From Branchiostoma floridae (taxonomy: Eukaryota > Chordata > Leptocardii > Amphioxiformes > Branchiostomatidae), in contig NC_049993.1 of NCBI RefSeq assembly GCF_000003815.2, forward strand, positions 20,063,071 through 20,127,070: a DNA stretch of 64,000 nucleotides, given 5' to 3'. The notes below the pieces were generated by a model. It searched no databases, was not told the DNA's origin, and worked only from the letters and a program-made list of their open reading frames with translations. Made by a program: the position numbers and the translations under genes. Positions 34,901-47,800 of the stretch are shown here, one piece after another (positions within the stretch are counted from its first letter, which is position 1; every line of letters starts with the position of its first letter).

Positions 34901-35034
34901 CATTCATCTAGTCAAACCATTCATTCATTTCTTGATTTCTTCATTCATCCATAAAATCCATTCATTTCCTTCCTCTTTCCTTCTTCTTTCACACAGACAC
35001 CACACAAGTTAAGACAGACCAGTCGAGATTTGCA

Positions 35035-35246
35035 AATGAACAATTCCAATATTTAATAATATCTTTTCTTATGGAAACAATATGTTCTTGCAACATAGTT
35101 ATACAAAGCTATCTATGAACACTTGAACTTGGTAAAAAGGATCACTTTTTTAAATAAAAAAATCATACATCAGAAAACAAATGTGGACGTAGCAGCGTCA
35201 TTGGTCGTCATTCATGGTGGTTGTTCTGGAAGTTTTTTTGGTCCAG
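35035..35246 (-). other. 3'UTR exon and poly(A) region of the lipoprotein gene
   Basis: Acceptor ttcag at 35247-35248 would pair with the donor just after the stop codon (35664). ATTAAA on the minus strand at 35052-35057 is the likely poly(A) signal, putting the transcript end near 35035. Confidence 0.6.
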
Positions 35247-35665
35247 CTGAAAAATATAAAGAGAAGGAAAACGTTAGTATAGCTCATCATGAGTTAAACT
35301 AAAACAAAACAAACCTTCTGGTTTGATACAAGACTTTTTTTATTTTACAAAGAATAAACTGCACCCATTATCAAACAGCTTAGATCTAAAGTATTTCATT
35401 GAATGTTTTAGCTTTCAGATCTCATTTCTTGTGTCTTATTTCCAATTTACAAACATACAAGCAAAACAGAATTGTTTGCCATTCGTATTCTAAACAGAAA
35501 AATGAATACTTGTGTTTTGTACTGTATGTGTTAGTACTGTCCAGGATGTCAAAAATAAACGAAGCTACCCAACAATTTTTAGTGAACAACTTGAATATCC
35601 AACACACAACAAATTCAACATCTAACACGTAAAAACAACACCAGGAAAACGAGCCCATACTCACT

Positions 35666-35847
35666 TTAATAGAAGGGGACGGGAACGACCTTGCACTTGG
35701 TGATGCCCTCGCCGGCGGGGCCCTGGTAGCACTTGCAGATCTTCTCGGTGCCGATCTGGGACTCAACCTGCTCGACAACCACGTCAGACACCTGCTTCAG
35801 CAGCCTGTGCTCGCCCTCCAGCAGGAGGTCCACGGAGAAGATGGAGC
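35666..35847 (-). CDS. Lipoprotein exon 37 (C-terminus, stop)
   Basis: Residues 2509-2568. SIFSVDLLLEGEHRLLKQVS, then KICKCYQGPAGEGITKCKVV and PVPFY, TAA at 35666-35668. No sequons. A donor gtgagt follows one base after the stop, so an intron lies in the 3'UTR. Confidence 0.92.
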
Positions 35848-38800
35848 CTGGAGGAGGAGGAGATGGGGACAAGGTAAGTGAAACTGTACTCTATGACTGC
35901 CTTACTTCTCTGATATGTCATTCTGTCCGTTCTGCTAATTTGTCCCATGGGAGTTGTAAAGACTTAGTATTGTGTGCTATAAGAGCATTTTGCCATCAGT
36001 TTATCATGATTAGCGTAGCTTTACTGGGTTTTAGATATCAATGTTGGCCACCATAGGTTAACTTCCGATGGTTCAATGTCATAGAAACAGTTATATGAAA
36101 TCTTAGGCCTGTGCTAGCAATTATACTGAACAGTCACAGTTTCAGTCACAACGTTTGTTTTTGCTGTTGTTGTTTTGTTCTCGTTATTTTTTGTAGAGGC
36201 AACAGAGTAAAACCTACCCTTGGTGGCGGTGCAGAGCTCGACGTAGACGCCCTTGGGCAGCTTGACGAGGCCGGAGATGGAGTGCTTCTTGGGCACCTTC
36301 TTGTCGGTAATGATGTCCAGGTTGTACTTGATGCCGAAGATCTCGTCGACCTTGGACTTCTTGATCTCCTTGTAGCTGGAGAAGACGTTCAGGGTGATGG
36401 ACTGCTCGGCAAGGATCCTCTTGATCTCACGGATCTCCTCGGGGTTCTTCTGGACCTGGGGTAAGACGTGGACTCGTCAGTTAACGTCTTCAAGATCAAA
36501 ACAATCTCAATCTAAGACTATGCACAATTTCAAGGGTATAGAGATACATTAACGTCTACTTTTAGTTACATTTTGGTAATGATTTTGTTCTGTCAAAATA
36601 ACTTTTTCATACCTCAGATTTTCAACCCATTTTCACGAAAAAATAGAATAAGTCAGTATATGATGAAGGAAAAGCTCATTTAATTTAACCTTCTCTGTTC
36701 TGTTGTACCCATAACCTGTACAAATGTGGTGCCAAAATGTCTACCATAGCAGAGTGACAGTTAAACCATAGGCAAGTCTGCACTCATTGACAAACCACTT
36801 TAGGTGTGATACAGGCGGATAAATCTAAACAAAAACAAACAAACAAACAAACAAGCCCACCTTGTCCTCCTCAGTGATGAGCAGGAAGATCTTGGAGGCC
36901 TCGGGGCGGAAGGGGTACTGGGCGGCCATGCGGATGGCCTCCATGGCGTTGGTGGTCTTCTTGCCCTCGAACTCGAGCTCCTTCAGAGCCTTGTTGACCT
37001 CGTTGATCTTCAGCTGGCCGAACAGCTCGCCGTCGATGGTGTGCACGTGGGCGGCCTCGTGGACGTCCTTGCCGCCGAAGCCGACAACGGCCACGCGGAT
37101 GTCCTGTTGGCATGGCAACAACATCCGGAATTAGTTCAATATTCGCCATGGATACGAGAATCTTTATCACTTAAACTTTTCAGAACGACACTTCATCTGA
37201 AGAAGGATCAATCCAATATTCGTCACGGTAACAAGAATCTTTGACTCAAAGTTAAACCTTTTGCGACGAGATATAAAAGTCATCTTAAGAAAAGAGTGAC
37301 ATTTTCGGTACCCTCTTGAGTCGTCTTTAAGAAATTATCCATAAGACATGGTCAAGAATCGAAAGTGTTTAAGACATCTTTCAAAGTAATTATACATCGT
37401 CAAGAAAGTGTACCCGTAAGGCAAACGAAACAACGAAATATTGATACGAAACTTCAGGATTTATCTTTAAGAAACCAAACTAGACATTAAGGAACATCAG
37501 AAGAAATCTTCAAGAAAGCGTACCTCGTAAGACATCTTCTTGTTGAGCTCCTGGACGAGCTTCTTGAGCTGGTGCTCGGGGTTGTTCCTCTTGGTGAGCT
37601 GGATGTTCTCGGAGACGATCAGGACGATGTCGGCGGTTGGCTTGCTCTTCTGCCACCAGGTGTCGTTCAGCTTCTTGGTCTTCTCGCAAACAGCTGGAGG
37701 GGAGGGGGGGTGGTGGGTTGACATGTTTAGCTCTATCAACGTTTTCTTTGTTTTGGTTGACAAGATTTTCTTGTAGAATGCTCATGGAACGAAGAAGATA
37801 GAAAATACCATGAACCAGCAACAGCAGCAACTAACTTGAATACTTTAAGTTGCCACTCTATCTGGGAAAGAATGATTTAGTCAGTTTGAATTGTCATCGA
37901 AGTCTCCTTGTACGACCACTAAGAAGTTTAACTTGATGTTTTGATGGGATATGTTGCTGTTACTAGTCCCAAGTATTTTTCAACTGAAGATGGAATAAAA
38001 AGAATTTGCTTCATGATAAGCTGTGGATATCGGAAACTGTAGGAGGTTAACACTTACTGCACTCAGCAGTCTGGTTGATGAAGATGCCCTTGAACTGGCA
38101 CATGTTGACGTAAGCGCCGATGGTGGAGCAGTAGGCGGTCTGCTCCTGAGAGTACTTAGAGTCGTACTCGCAGGCCTCGCGGAAGGGCTCGGGGTCGACG
38201 GTCTTGAAGCACTTGGCGTAGGGGGAGCTGGTGTTCTTCTCCCAAAGGAGCTCGCGGCAGATGGGGTTCACCTTGCTCAGCTTGACCTTGGCGACCTGGA
38301 ATTCGATTCGAATGTCTGTTTAGAACAAGAATACGTTTGAATATCTATTTAGAGCAAGAATACCTTCGAATCTCTATTTAGAGCAAGAACTATGAGTATT
38401 ATCAAGACACAAGCAAACCAACGAACCTTGTTGTACTGCTGCCTGGGGCTCAGCTTGCAGGTCTTGTAGCCGGTGACCTCGTAGGAGTTCAGGAACACGG
38501 CGACGTTGGAGGTGTTGGTGCCGTCGGGGCGGCGGAAGTCGGTGGAAGGCTCGTTGTCGCTGGTGCCGAGCAGACCCAGGGTCTTGTTGTGGTACTGGCC
38601 GGAGATGTTGAAGGCGCAGAGCTGGTTGACGGAGTCGCAGATGACGCTGATGCCGTAGCGGGTGGTCACGTTGACGAAGACGCCGGTGCGGGTGATGGTC
38701 ACGTTCTTCTCGGGGGTCTGGTAGGGCAGCTCGGAGGGCTGGCTGGTGCCTGCGGGAAGGAGGCGTTCAAGACGTTATAGCAGTGTCTTAGGAAGGGATA

Positions 38801-41800
38801 AGACGTTATGGCAATGTCTTAGGAAGAGATAAGACGTTATAGCAGTGTCTTAGGAAGAGATAAGACGTTATAGCAGTGTCTTAGGAAGAGATAAGACATT
38901 ATAGCAGTGTCTTAGGAAGAGATAAGACATTATAGCAGTGTCTTAGGAACAGGTAAGACGTCTTAATAAAGAGATAAGACATTATAGCACAGTGTCTTAG
39001 GAAGAGGTAAGACGTCCTAAAGAGATAAGATGGTTAAAGCCGAAGCTGTTTACGTACCATCGATGTAGACCTTGCTGTCTCCAGCGATCTTGACGACGAG
39101 CTCCCTCAGCTTGATGGTGACGGACTCGGGGCTGCTGAGGATGGTGAAGTTCTTGTCCAGGAAGTCGCGGGCCATGACGTACATGCAGTCCTCGTTCTTG
39201 TACTCGGGCACGGCGTACATGCGGCCGTCGAAGGTGTACACGTGGTTCTTGCCGAAGATCATGCCGGTCTCTGTGGGAAACAGCAGGGGAATGGCTGTTA
39301 GCTTGAGGCACTTTTTTATCTAGATTCATCAGAAACATACAACTCCCACAAGTACACGTCATCATGACAGTAGCAACATGGAATTGAAAGCAACTTGTTC
39401 ATTGATATGTATTTTTCCTGGTTGAAACAACGAAAAGAACACTTCTTGAAAGTAACACTCATATATAACAAAACGCGTTTTGTTAACGTTGTGGATATGA
39501 CATTGCCTATTGTGTTCCATTATACGAATATCCATTGTTTCTATGCGGTTTAAAACGTTTAATGCTCTTGTATGATTTTAGCCAGAATGACAAGAAATGG
39601 AGACCGAGGATCTGTACGATGTGCTTTTTCCCTCCTGTGACAAACGTAAACAAGCAAAGAATCGAACTTACTGGTGGTGTACATGTTGAGGGTCTTGTAG
39701 ACGGGCCTGGTGAAGATCATGTCGTAGAAGGCGGTGACGATGCTCTCGGTGTAGGTCCTGTTGCGGTAGGTCTGGTTCTGGAACTTGGGCAGCTCGTAGA
39801 AGCTGGTCCAGTTCATGTTGTGGGTCAGGTTGACGCAGATGGAGTTGTTGTTGAACTGGTACCCATTGAAGAGGAAGTAGGACAGGGCGTTGATGGAGGC
39901 GTTGGTGATGGTCAGGTTCTGGGGGATGGTCGCGTTGATGGTGTAGTTCACGATCATCTGGGTGATGGGCTCGTACTTGTAGAAGTTGGTCATCCAGGCT
40001 GGAGAGAGGAAACGTGGAGATATTCAGTCAAGCATCAATGCCGTCCACTTAGAACATGCTGTTTAACCTACAGTCTAGCAAACACTTCTGTGCGAGGACC
40101 ACCTTGTCACTAAGACCACTAATGAAAAATGAGCTAAGGAAGTTATATCATTTTCCTTTGACCAAAGACTTAAGAATGCAGTCTTTTGTGGCCACCTGTC
40201 CTTTGTAACAATTTACATCCTTAGAGTTGTAGAGTTATATATACTGGACAAGATTGACTGCATTTCTGCCCTTTCAACAACTGAGGATAAAACGGTAAAG
40301 ACGGGCAAAGATTGCTCAGTAGATGAGTACCGTACCGGGCAGAGTCCTGTTGAAGAACTCGGTGGTGTTGTAGGTGATCATGTTGGTGATGTTACGGATC
40401 ATGTCGGTGCCGTTGAAGGTGACGTTGAAGAGGGGAGTGCCGACGGTCAGGTTCTGGACCAGCTCGTAGGTGTAGTTCACGGTGGAGTTCACCAGGGTCA
40501 TGGTGTAGTTCATGGTGGTGTTCAGACACTGCAGGAAGGAAGAAGATCAGTTGACTGTTTCTATATCAATTTCTATGATCCAATATTTGTGTCATAGACA
40601 AATGAATGATGCCAACCATTGTGGACTTCACTCTGGTGGAGTATTTCACTCAATGCTGGATCGAGTCATTTCATACACTATGTCCCGTCTATGTACATCA
40701 ATGGAAAGCTGTAAAATGTTCCGTATTTGGTGCTTACCTCAGCGACGGTCTTGTTGAGGTACTGGACGGCGTACTTGTTGATGGGGTGGGTCTGGTTACG
40801 GGTGATGTTCCAGAACTGCTCCACGGCGCGGGTCAGGTTCATGGTGGAGTTCAGAGCGGTCAGGTTCCAGGTCAGGTTGGAGTACAGCATGGAGGTCTCG
40901 TTCAGGGTCACGTACCAGGACAGAACGGTCTCGTTGATGTCACGGGTCTGTGAGAGACATCAGAAGAAAATGAGACTTGAGAATGATGTTTTTGTATCTC
41001 TTACATTGCCACAAATCATTTACAAAATCGTTCTGGTTTAAGAGACGTGTAGCTTAAAGATTACGAGTCCACAAATGAGACTTGAGGTTTCTTGTATATT
41101 TCATGTTGAAAACATTGGATCGGAAATATTTGTACAAAAAGAGACTCTAGAGGGATGTTAAGAAGGATTTTAACAATCAATGACAAATTCCCTGATGACG
41201 AATTGTAGCTTTCAGTACTTTTTAAGGTACTTTCTGGAACATTTACATTACATCTACATTTGTCTTTGGCTAACCTATTTCAAACTCAAGAAAACCTTAA
41301 AGAATGAACTTTCAAACGAAGATTACTTACGATGTTCTTAACGTAGAGGGTGACGTTGAGACGAGTCTTGTTGGGCAGCTGGCCGAGCAGAGCGATGGAG
41401 CTGTTGAAGGTGGGGATGGTCAGGTTGGCGTACAGGGTGTCGTTACGGGCGGTCACGTTGAAGGTGACGTTCACCCACTGGGGAGCCGTGATGTTGACCA
41501 GGAAGGTGCTGTGGAGGTGGGGATAAATAAATGGTTAGATCAAGGGAAAACATTCACATTGAGACAGACAAGTACTTCGCAGTTGGGAAATATGTTTTCA
41601 ATTAAACCGCACAAGTGCCCACTTTTGCATATTAACGTCAGCCTGCTAAGGCGTCCGTTTGGCATCAAATATGTATTGGTTATGGAGTTAGGAAGCAAGT
41701 TTCAAAATCTTACATCAACAGTTTTTTTCCCGGATTGCCAAACAATGGACCTTTCTCGATGACAACTGTTTCCCTCCTGTCTACAACCTTCAAGCCTTCA

Positions 41801-44800
41801 AAACCAGAGTTCATCGCTATCTTCTGGCAAAATGATTTCCACCATCTATCAACTTTAGTCCATTGTCTAGAAATGGTCAAATGGCCTTGGTTTAAACAAA
41901 CCTGTATAAAAAGAAACGCTAACCTGTTGAGGTTGGTGACGTTCATGCCGGTGATGTTGAGGCCGGTGGTGTTCAGGGTCACGTTCACGGTCAGGTCAGG
42001 GTGGGTCAGGTTCAGCCTGGAGGTCACGTTCACCTCGGTCAGGTTGTTCAGGTGGGTGGCGTTCAGGACACCTGTGCAGGTGAGAATACAGGTAAGCATA
42101 CAGTGTTGTACATTTCGGTAAGGATGCAATGTAACTTTCCTTCAAGTTGATACATGTATGAGAAATAGACAATTTTTCGCAAACGTTACAGAAAACAATG
42201 GATTAGTAAAACGCTAGCTAAGATTAGTTTAAACAAGGTTAAAAGTTTACAGTAGTTTCATAGCCATCTCCAAACAACTTTTAAGACTATCTAACAAGAC
42301 ACTAATAATGTTTGTTTTTTAAGTTTCCAGACATCTTTCTTACAGAAGGCTGAACTACCGTCTTACCCTGCATGGTGAAGTTGAGGAACTCCATGGAGGA
42401 GTTGGAGGTGACGTTGACGAAGGCGTTGAGGATGGAGACGTTACGTGCCACGGTGACGTTCTGCACGGTACTGTTGACGGTGACGTTGTAGATGGGGCTG
42501 GTCAGGTTCATCTCGTACGTCAGGTTACCCAGGCACGGCAGGCTGATGTTCTTAGGGATGCTGGAGAGGGGGAGGAAGAGGCATGTGTATGTTAAAACAT
42601 AGCATTGTAAAATGTAACATCTAATGTTTGTACTGATGTTTTCGCTCCATTCATGAAAAGGCAGAGATTTAAATGTTTGTAGAGGATGATTTTATGACTA
42701 TGGCTAGTTTGCTCTCAAAGGAGTAGAAAGGCAATGGTGGTTCATTTGTTGGAAACTCTACAAATCGTCAGAATCCATTCGCAGAGAAGACTGAAGTGTC
42801 TATGCCTGGCTTATTTGCAAAGCTTTTGCTCTCGGGATTACGAAGAACAGAGCAGGAGGGCTTTTGGTCTCCAAAATCCATTCACAGAAATGACTATGTC
42901 TCATTTAAAAAGCTAAGAATATCTGCTCTACGGAATTTTTTCATCATTTGATACGTTTTCAGGGATGGGCACTCACGTCATGTTGGGCAGGGTGTAGTTG
43001 ATGAGGCGCAGGATGGGCCTGGGGATGATCTGCATCTTGGGCAGGGGGATCTCGATCTTGCCGACGATGGGCTCCAGCTCCTCCAGGAACTTGGGCTCGA
43101 AGTAGGAGATGTTCAGCAGACGGACGATCATGCTCTCGTTAACCTGCCTCAGCCAGGGGATGGACTCGAAGCCGAAGATCTGGAAGGGCAGCTTGTAGCT
43201 GGCCAGGTAGACGGGCATGGTGATGTTCTCAAACAGAGAGCTCACGTTGCTCAGAGACAGGTTGCCGATGACGGGCAGAGGGATCTGGGGAAGAGAAGGA
43301 GAGATTAATAAATGCTTTATCTGCAATCTATGTCCTCTTGTTTTCTGATAAGATCTGGAGGAAATATCCTTTTAAGTATACCCTTAAGTCTTCTTTCATT
43401 CATGTGCCTCTAGAGAATGTTTTTTAAAGATCATATTGCAAACTGAAGGATGGAGACATTTCTGCTCATCTGTAGATGCTTCACTTTTTTTGTGGGGCCT
43501 CAGCCTACCTACAGGTAACCCTTTCCCTTTCCCCATAACAAATCCAAACTTGGGACAAAGAAGCTACCTCAGTAGGCTAAGGGTTAAAGTTAGACATCTC
43601 ACCTGGATGGTCTCGTTCCTGGGGAAGGTGTAGTTGAGCTTGCCGGTCCAGGTGGCGTTCTGCAGCTGGTAGGGGGAGGTGCGGTTCAGCCTGGTGATGT
43701 TCCACAGGGAGGTGTTGAAGATGGTGACGTTCTGCAGCAGGGTCAGGTTGGCGCAGGCGGTGGCGTTCCAGTAGAACTCGACGCCCTGGGTCTTGTTGAT
43801 CAGGGTCATGTTGTGGGTGGCGTTGATCTTGAACTCGGGCACGGTGATGTTGCTCACGATGGTGTAGTTGCGGCCCTGCTCGTGGGTGGCGTTGACGACG
43901 CGGGCGCTGAGGGTGAAGTTCTGGGAGCTCTGGTTGAAGAAGCTGGGGTAGGTGAGGTTCAGCTTGACCTGCCAGACATCGGGCTGGGGCTTGCGGATGT
44001 ACTTCCCGCTGTTGGGCTCGTAGTACCTTAGGAACAAAGGACATACCAGTTAGTAAAATGCACAAGAACCTTAGGTGATCTTTGATGGGAGATACAGTCA
44101 CCATCAGCGCCAGGAATCTTGTACAAGACAAGTTCTCAAATATGTCTGCCATTGTCATTTCTTGTATCTCAGATTTTGTCGTTTTCCCTCATTTTTTTTT
44201 CTTTTTTACCTCCAGAAATATTCTTCAAGACATTAAATACGTCTGCCAATGCTATTCCCTGGCTCTCAATTTCGTGAATTTTCTGAATTCACAAACAAAA
44301 AATCTTGTGCCATTAAGGATATGGATCAAGTCCAAACTGTTTGTATTCTGCCCTCAAAATTTTAAGAAATTCCTTTGCTATTATTGTTACAACCAACATT
44401 GCATTAAAGGTTGCTGCTTACCACTTGTTGGTGTTGGGCTCGGGACTCTCCTGGGAGACGTTCCTCATGGACAGGGCGGCGGTCCAGTTGTAGAAGGACA
44501 TGTTGTACATGGTGCTGTTCAGCATGAACAGGGTCACGTTCAGGGTGGAGTTGTACTCCTGGGTGCTGTTGATCCAGCTGGCGTTGATGCACAGGAACCT
44601 GGAGGAGGAGGAGTGGAAGCATTTACTTCATAGTCCTTCAAAGAATCTTACTTGAAGAAATATTTTGACACAAGATGCATTACTTGAAAGGAAGTGTCTT
44701 GTTCTCCTCTTCTTGTGACACAAGTATTTTTCAAGATGTATCTGAGAATCCCAAGATGCATGCTTGCTTCTCAAGGTAGAAGATATAGAAGACTTTCGTC

Positions 44801-47800
44801 CGACCCTCAAGACATTTTCAAAGACCAGATCTTTGTTGTCATTTTACATTATAATAACTCCTTTGAGAAAACTTCTAAGATGAGGCACAAAGTAAGGTTA
44901 CATCTCAGAGTAGGAGATACTTGAGAACTAATGTTTGGAGATGTTGAAGACATATACTATGTTAACTTGGTCGGATCTCAAAGACCTCGTTAACTATTTC
45001 TACAACCTTTGTAAGACATGCTTACCTCTCGACAGAGGAGACGTTGAAGATATAGGTGAAGTTGGTGAGGCTATCGATGCTGGAGTTCAGCAGCTGGTGG
45101 GACACGTTGATGAAGCGGGTCTCGTTAGCCGGGGTGAGCCAGGTCAGGTTGGCGGAGGCGGAGTAGTTGGCGGTGTTGTTCCAGACGCGAGCCAGGAAGG
45201 TGATGTTCTGGAAGGGGTAGGTAAGGTTCATCTGGCTCTCCCAGACGGTCTCGTTGTCGGAGGACTTGTTGAGGTAGGCGTAGCGCAGGGCCAGGACGGA
45301 GATGTTCTCGGGCTTGACCTGGTACTCGGGCTTCAGCCAGTCAAGGATGGGGGTCACGGGGTCCCTGGGGAGAGGAGGAGGAGAATTTAGTAAAGATCAT
45401 CATCACAAAAGACTCAGGGAATATCATGCAAACTAAACCTTTAGTTGTTGCTACCGGTTTTCTGAAGTCTGTCTAACCTTGGTCTAACAGGACTATTTGC
45501 ATGGAGTCTTCCTGCCATACACCATGTGAAAATTTCAATATCTGTTGCTATCTGTTTGTAACACTGTTTCTGACAGATCATGCACCATAACTTCACGTTA
45601 TTTCTGACAGAAGCATGCATTTTAAGACTACATGCTCTTGACACTTTAAGAAGTAAAAACACACCTTTCTGAGCTGTTTCGTGCTTAATTGGCATCAGTT
45701 ACAAGCCTATGAAAACACTTTGCTACATTGCCGTAAACTCACCAGTAGTAGGTGACGTTGACGTTGGCGGTGAAGTTGCCGGTGGAGTTCAGGGTGCGGT
45801 TGACGGAGGAAGACCAGGCGTAGGTCATGTTGGACACGGTGAGGTTGGCCAGCATGGTGTAGTTCTGGGTCTGGGTCCTGTTGCAGGTGACGTTCAGGTA
45901 GCGCCACTCCATGGTCAGGTTCTTCTCGGGGGCGTAGGTCACGTTCATCACCATGGTGTAGTTCATGGTCTGGTTCCACCACTGGGACTCGTTGGCGATC
46001 TGGTGGAGAATAAAGCAATAGAGATTTTAGATCAAACTGAACATGATTTTAGAGAGATTTTAGATCAAACATGCATTACTAAATTAAATGGACACCAATG
46101 AAGGTGTGTGAATATAACGAACATGCATAGAAACAAACTAGCTAGTCAATGTTTACTCAGTAGAGCTAAGCTTCTTGTCTCGCTCAAATTCCTTTTCTGA
46201 GACTCCTTTCTATCCTTTTCAGCAAATACACAGATTTTAGTCATTTCTTAACCAAATAAACGAAAGCTGAAGATCCATCGATAACTTATTGCCTTATTTT
46301 TAAGTTCTCGAGACATTAAAGTTTGAGAGCTTGAGAACATCTTGAGACCATAAGAAGCACGTGTTTCTCACCTTAGCCCAGACGGTGACGTTCTGGACCT
46401 CTGGGACGGTGATGTTCCAGAGCAGCTCGGTGGTGTTGCGGTTCAGCTGGAACAGGGAGGTGACGTTACGGGTGTAGTTCTGGCCGGGGGCGGAGAAGTT
46501 GACGCGGATGGACTCGATGAAGTTGAACTGCTTGGGGTCCTGGCTGAAGCGGGTGCGCCACAGCTGCTTGCGGGGCTTCTCGGGCTGCTGCACGCGCTGC
46601 TTGATCTGCTCGTACTTCATGGCCACGGAGTAGGTGGTCAGGTTCCTGGAAAATTACCATATATGGTCATAAAACAGCTTCCTGGAAATTTACCTCAATT
46701 GTCATAAATCAGGTTACAGGAAATTTACCCTATATGGTGATTGATCAAGTTCCTGGAAATTTACCATATATGGTGATTAATCAGATTCCTGGAAATTTAC
46801 AATATATTTTCAATTAACAGTGATTAAAGACTAAGCTGCTTACAGATTACAACAGAGCTGCTTACAGGATACAAGTTTGAAGTCAGAACATGTGTTTTCA
46901 ACACAAAAGCTGCTGAATTTGGTTCAGTCATCATGCGACAGAAGAACAAGATTGCGAAAGTGGGGAAAGGAACTAGTCTCTACCAGGCTCCCCAGGTCGC
47001 TGGAAAAATAGTAGAAACCGGCCAAATAGACAGAAAACGCACCAGAGGAGTTGGATGGCCGAGGTGTACAGTTTGCGACCTTGGCCGATTTCTACTATTT
47101 TAGCGACCTGGGAAGCCTGGTAGAGACTAGAAAGATATGTGAGGAGTTATATTGCATCCTTACTTGTCGGTGGGGACGATGGTGACGTTCAGGCTCTTGA
47201 CCTGTCCGATGAGGTGGGAGACGTTGCGGTAGGTGCCGTTGACGATCTCGCCGGTGAAGCAGAGCTCGACGCCCAGCACGTTGGTGGTGTTGGTGCAGTT
47301 CTTGAAGCTGGTGGAGTTGGTCCTGGGGACGCGGATCTCGGTGATGTTCTCGCGGGGGCGGATGAGGTAGATCTCGCGGCTGTAGTTCATCACCTGGAGG
47401 TGGCAAGGCGGGCTTATGGTTAGGGTATGTTGCCTTAGAAACTAATGGTCCTGGGTTCGAATCCCCAGGAACTGGTCTTATTAACTTGGAATCAAAAGGT
47501 TCTGGGCTCAAATCTCTAGCAGATCTGTCAAGTGGATAGGGTTTTCTTAGTTCAAATCCCCAGCAAATTGGTCTTGCGTTTAGGGTTGTTGTCTTAGAAT
47601 CGTAAGTTTTTTTTAGTCCAGATCCTAAGCAAATTGGTCAGGGTTGTTAAGTTTGAACTTAGAAACTAAAGGTTTTTGGTTCAGATCCCAAGCAATTGGT
47701 CTTGTGGTTAGGGTTGTTAACCTGGAATCAAAGGGTTATGGGTTCAAATCCCAAGCAAATTGGTCATGTGTTAAGGGTTGTTAACTGAGAATCCAAAGAT

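Larger units (their letters stand above)
31336..35034. other. Intergenic region between the two genes
   Basis: Holds the presumed promoter of the LRR gene (no TATA seen near 31340-31450), a 210-bp direct duplication at 31785-32165, a MITE at 33505-33679 and CTCCAAGCAGA-family fragments at 34170-34900. No supported gene on either strand. Confidence 0.6.

Noticed and set aside
38771-39030. CRISPR-like regularly spaced repeat
   Set aside because: Units are directly adjacent with no unique spacers; a eukaryotic intronic minisatellite.
39535-40113. 192-codon plus-strand open frame rich in Val/Gly/Asp
   Set aside because: It is the antisense of lipoprotein exon 30 plus flanking intron, kept open by C/G-ending codons. 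No splice or start logic of its own.
43577-44158. 193-codon minus-strand frame rich in Arg/His/Gln/Pro
   Set aside because: A shifted-frame shadow of lipoprotein exon 23; the true frame carries the sequons and joins both neighbours in phase.
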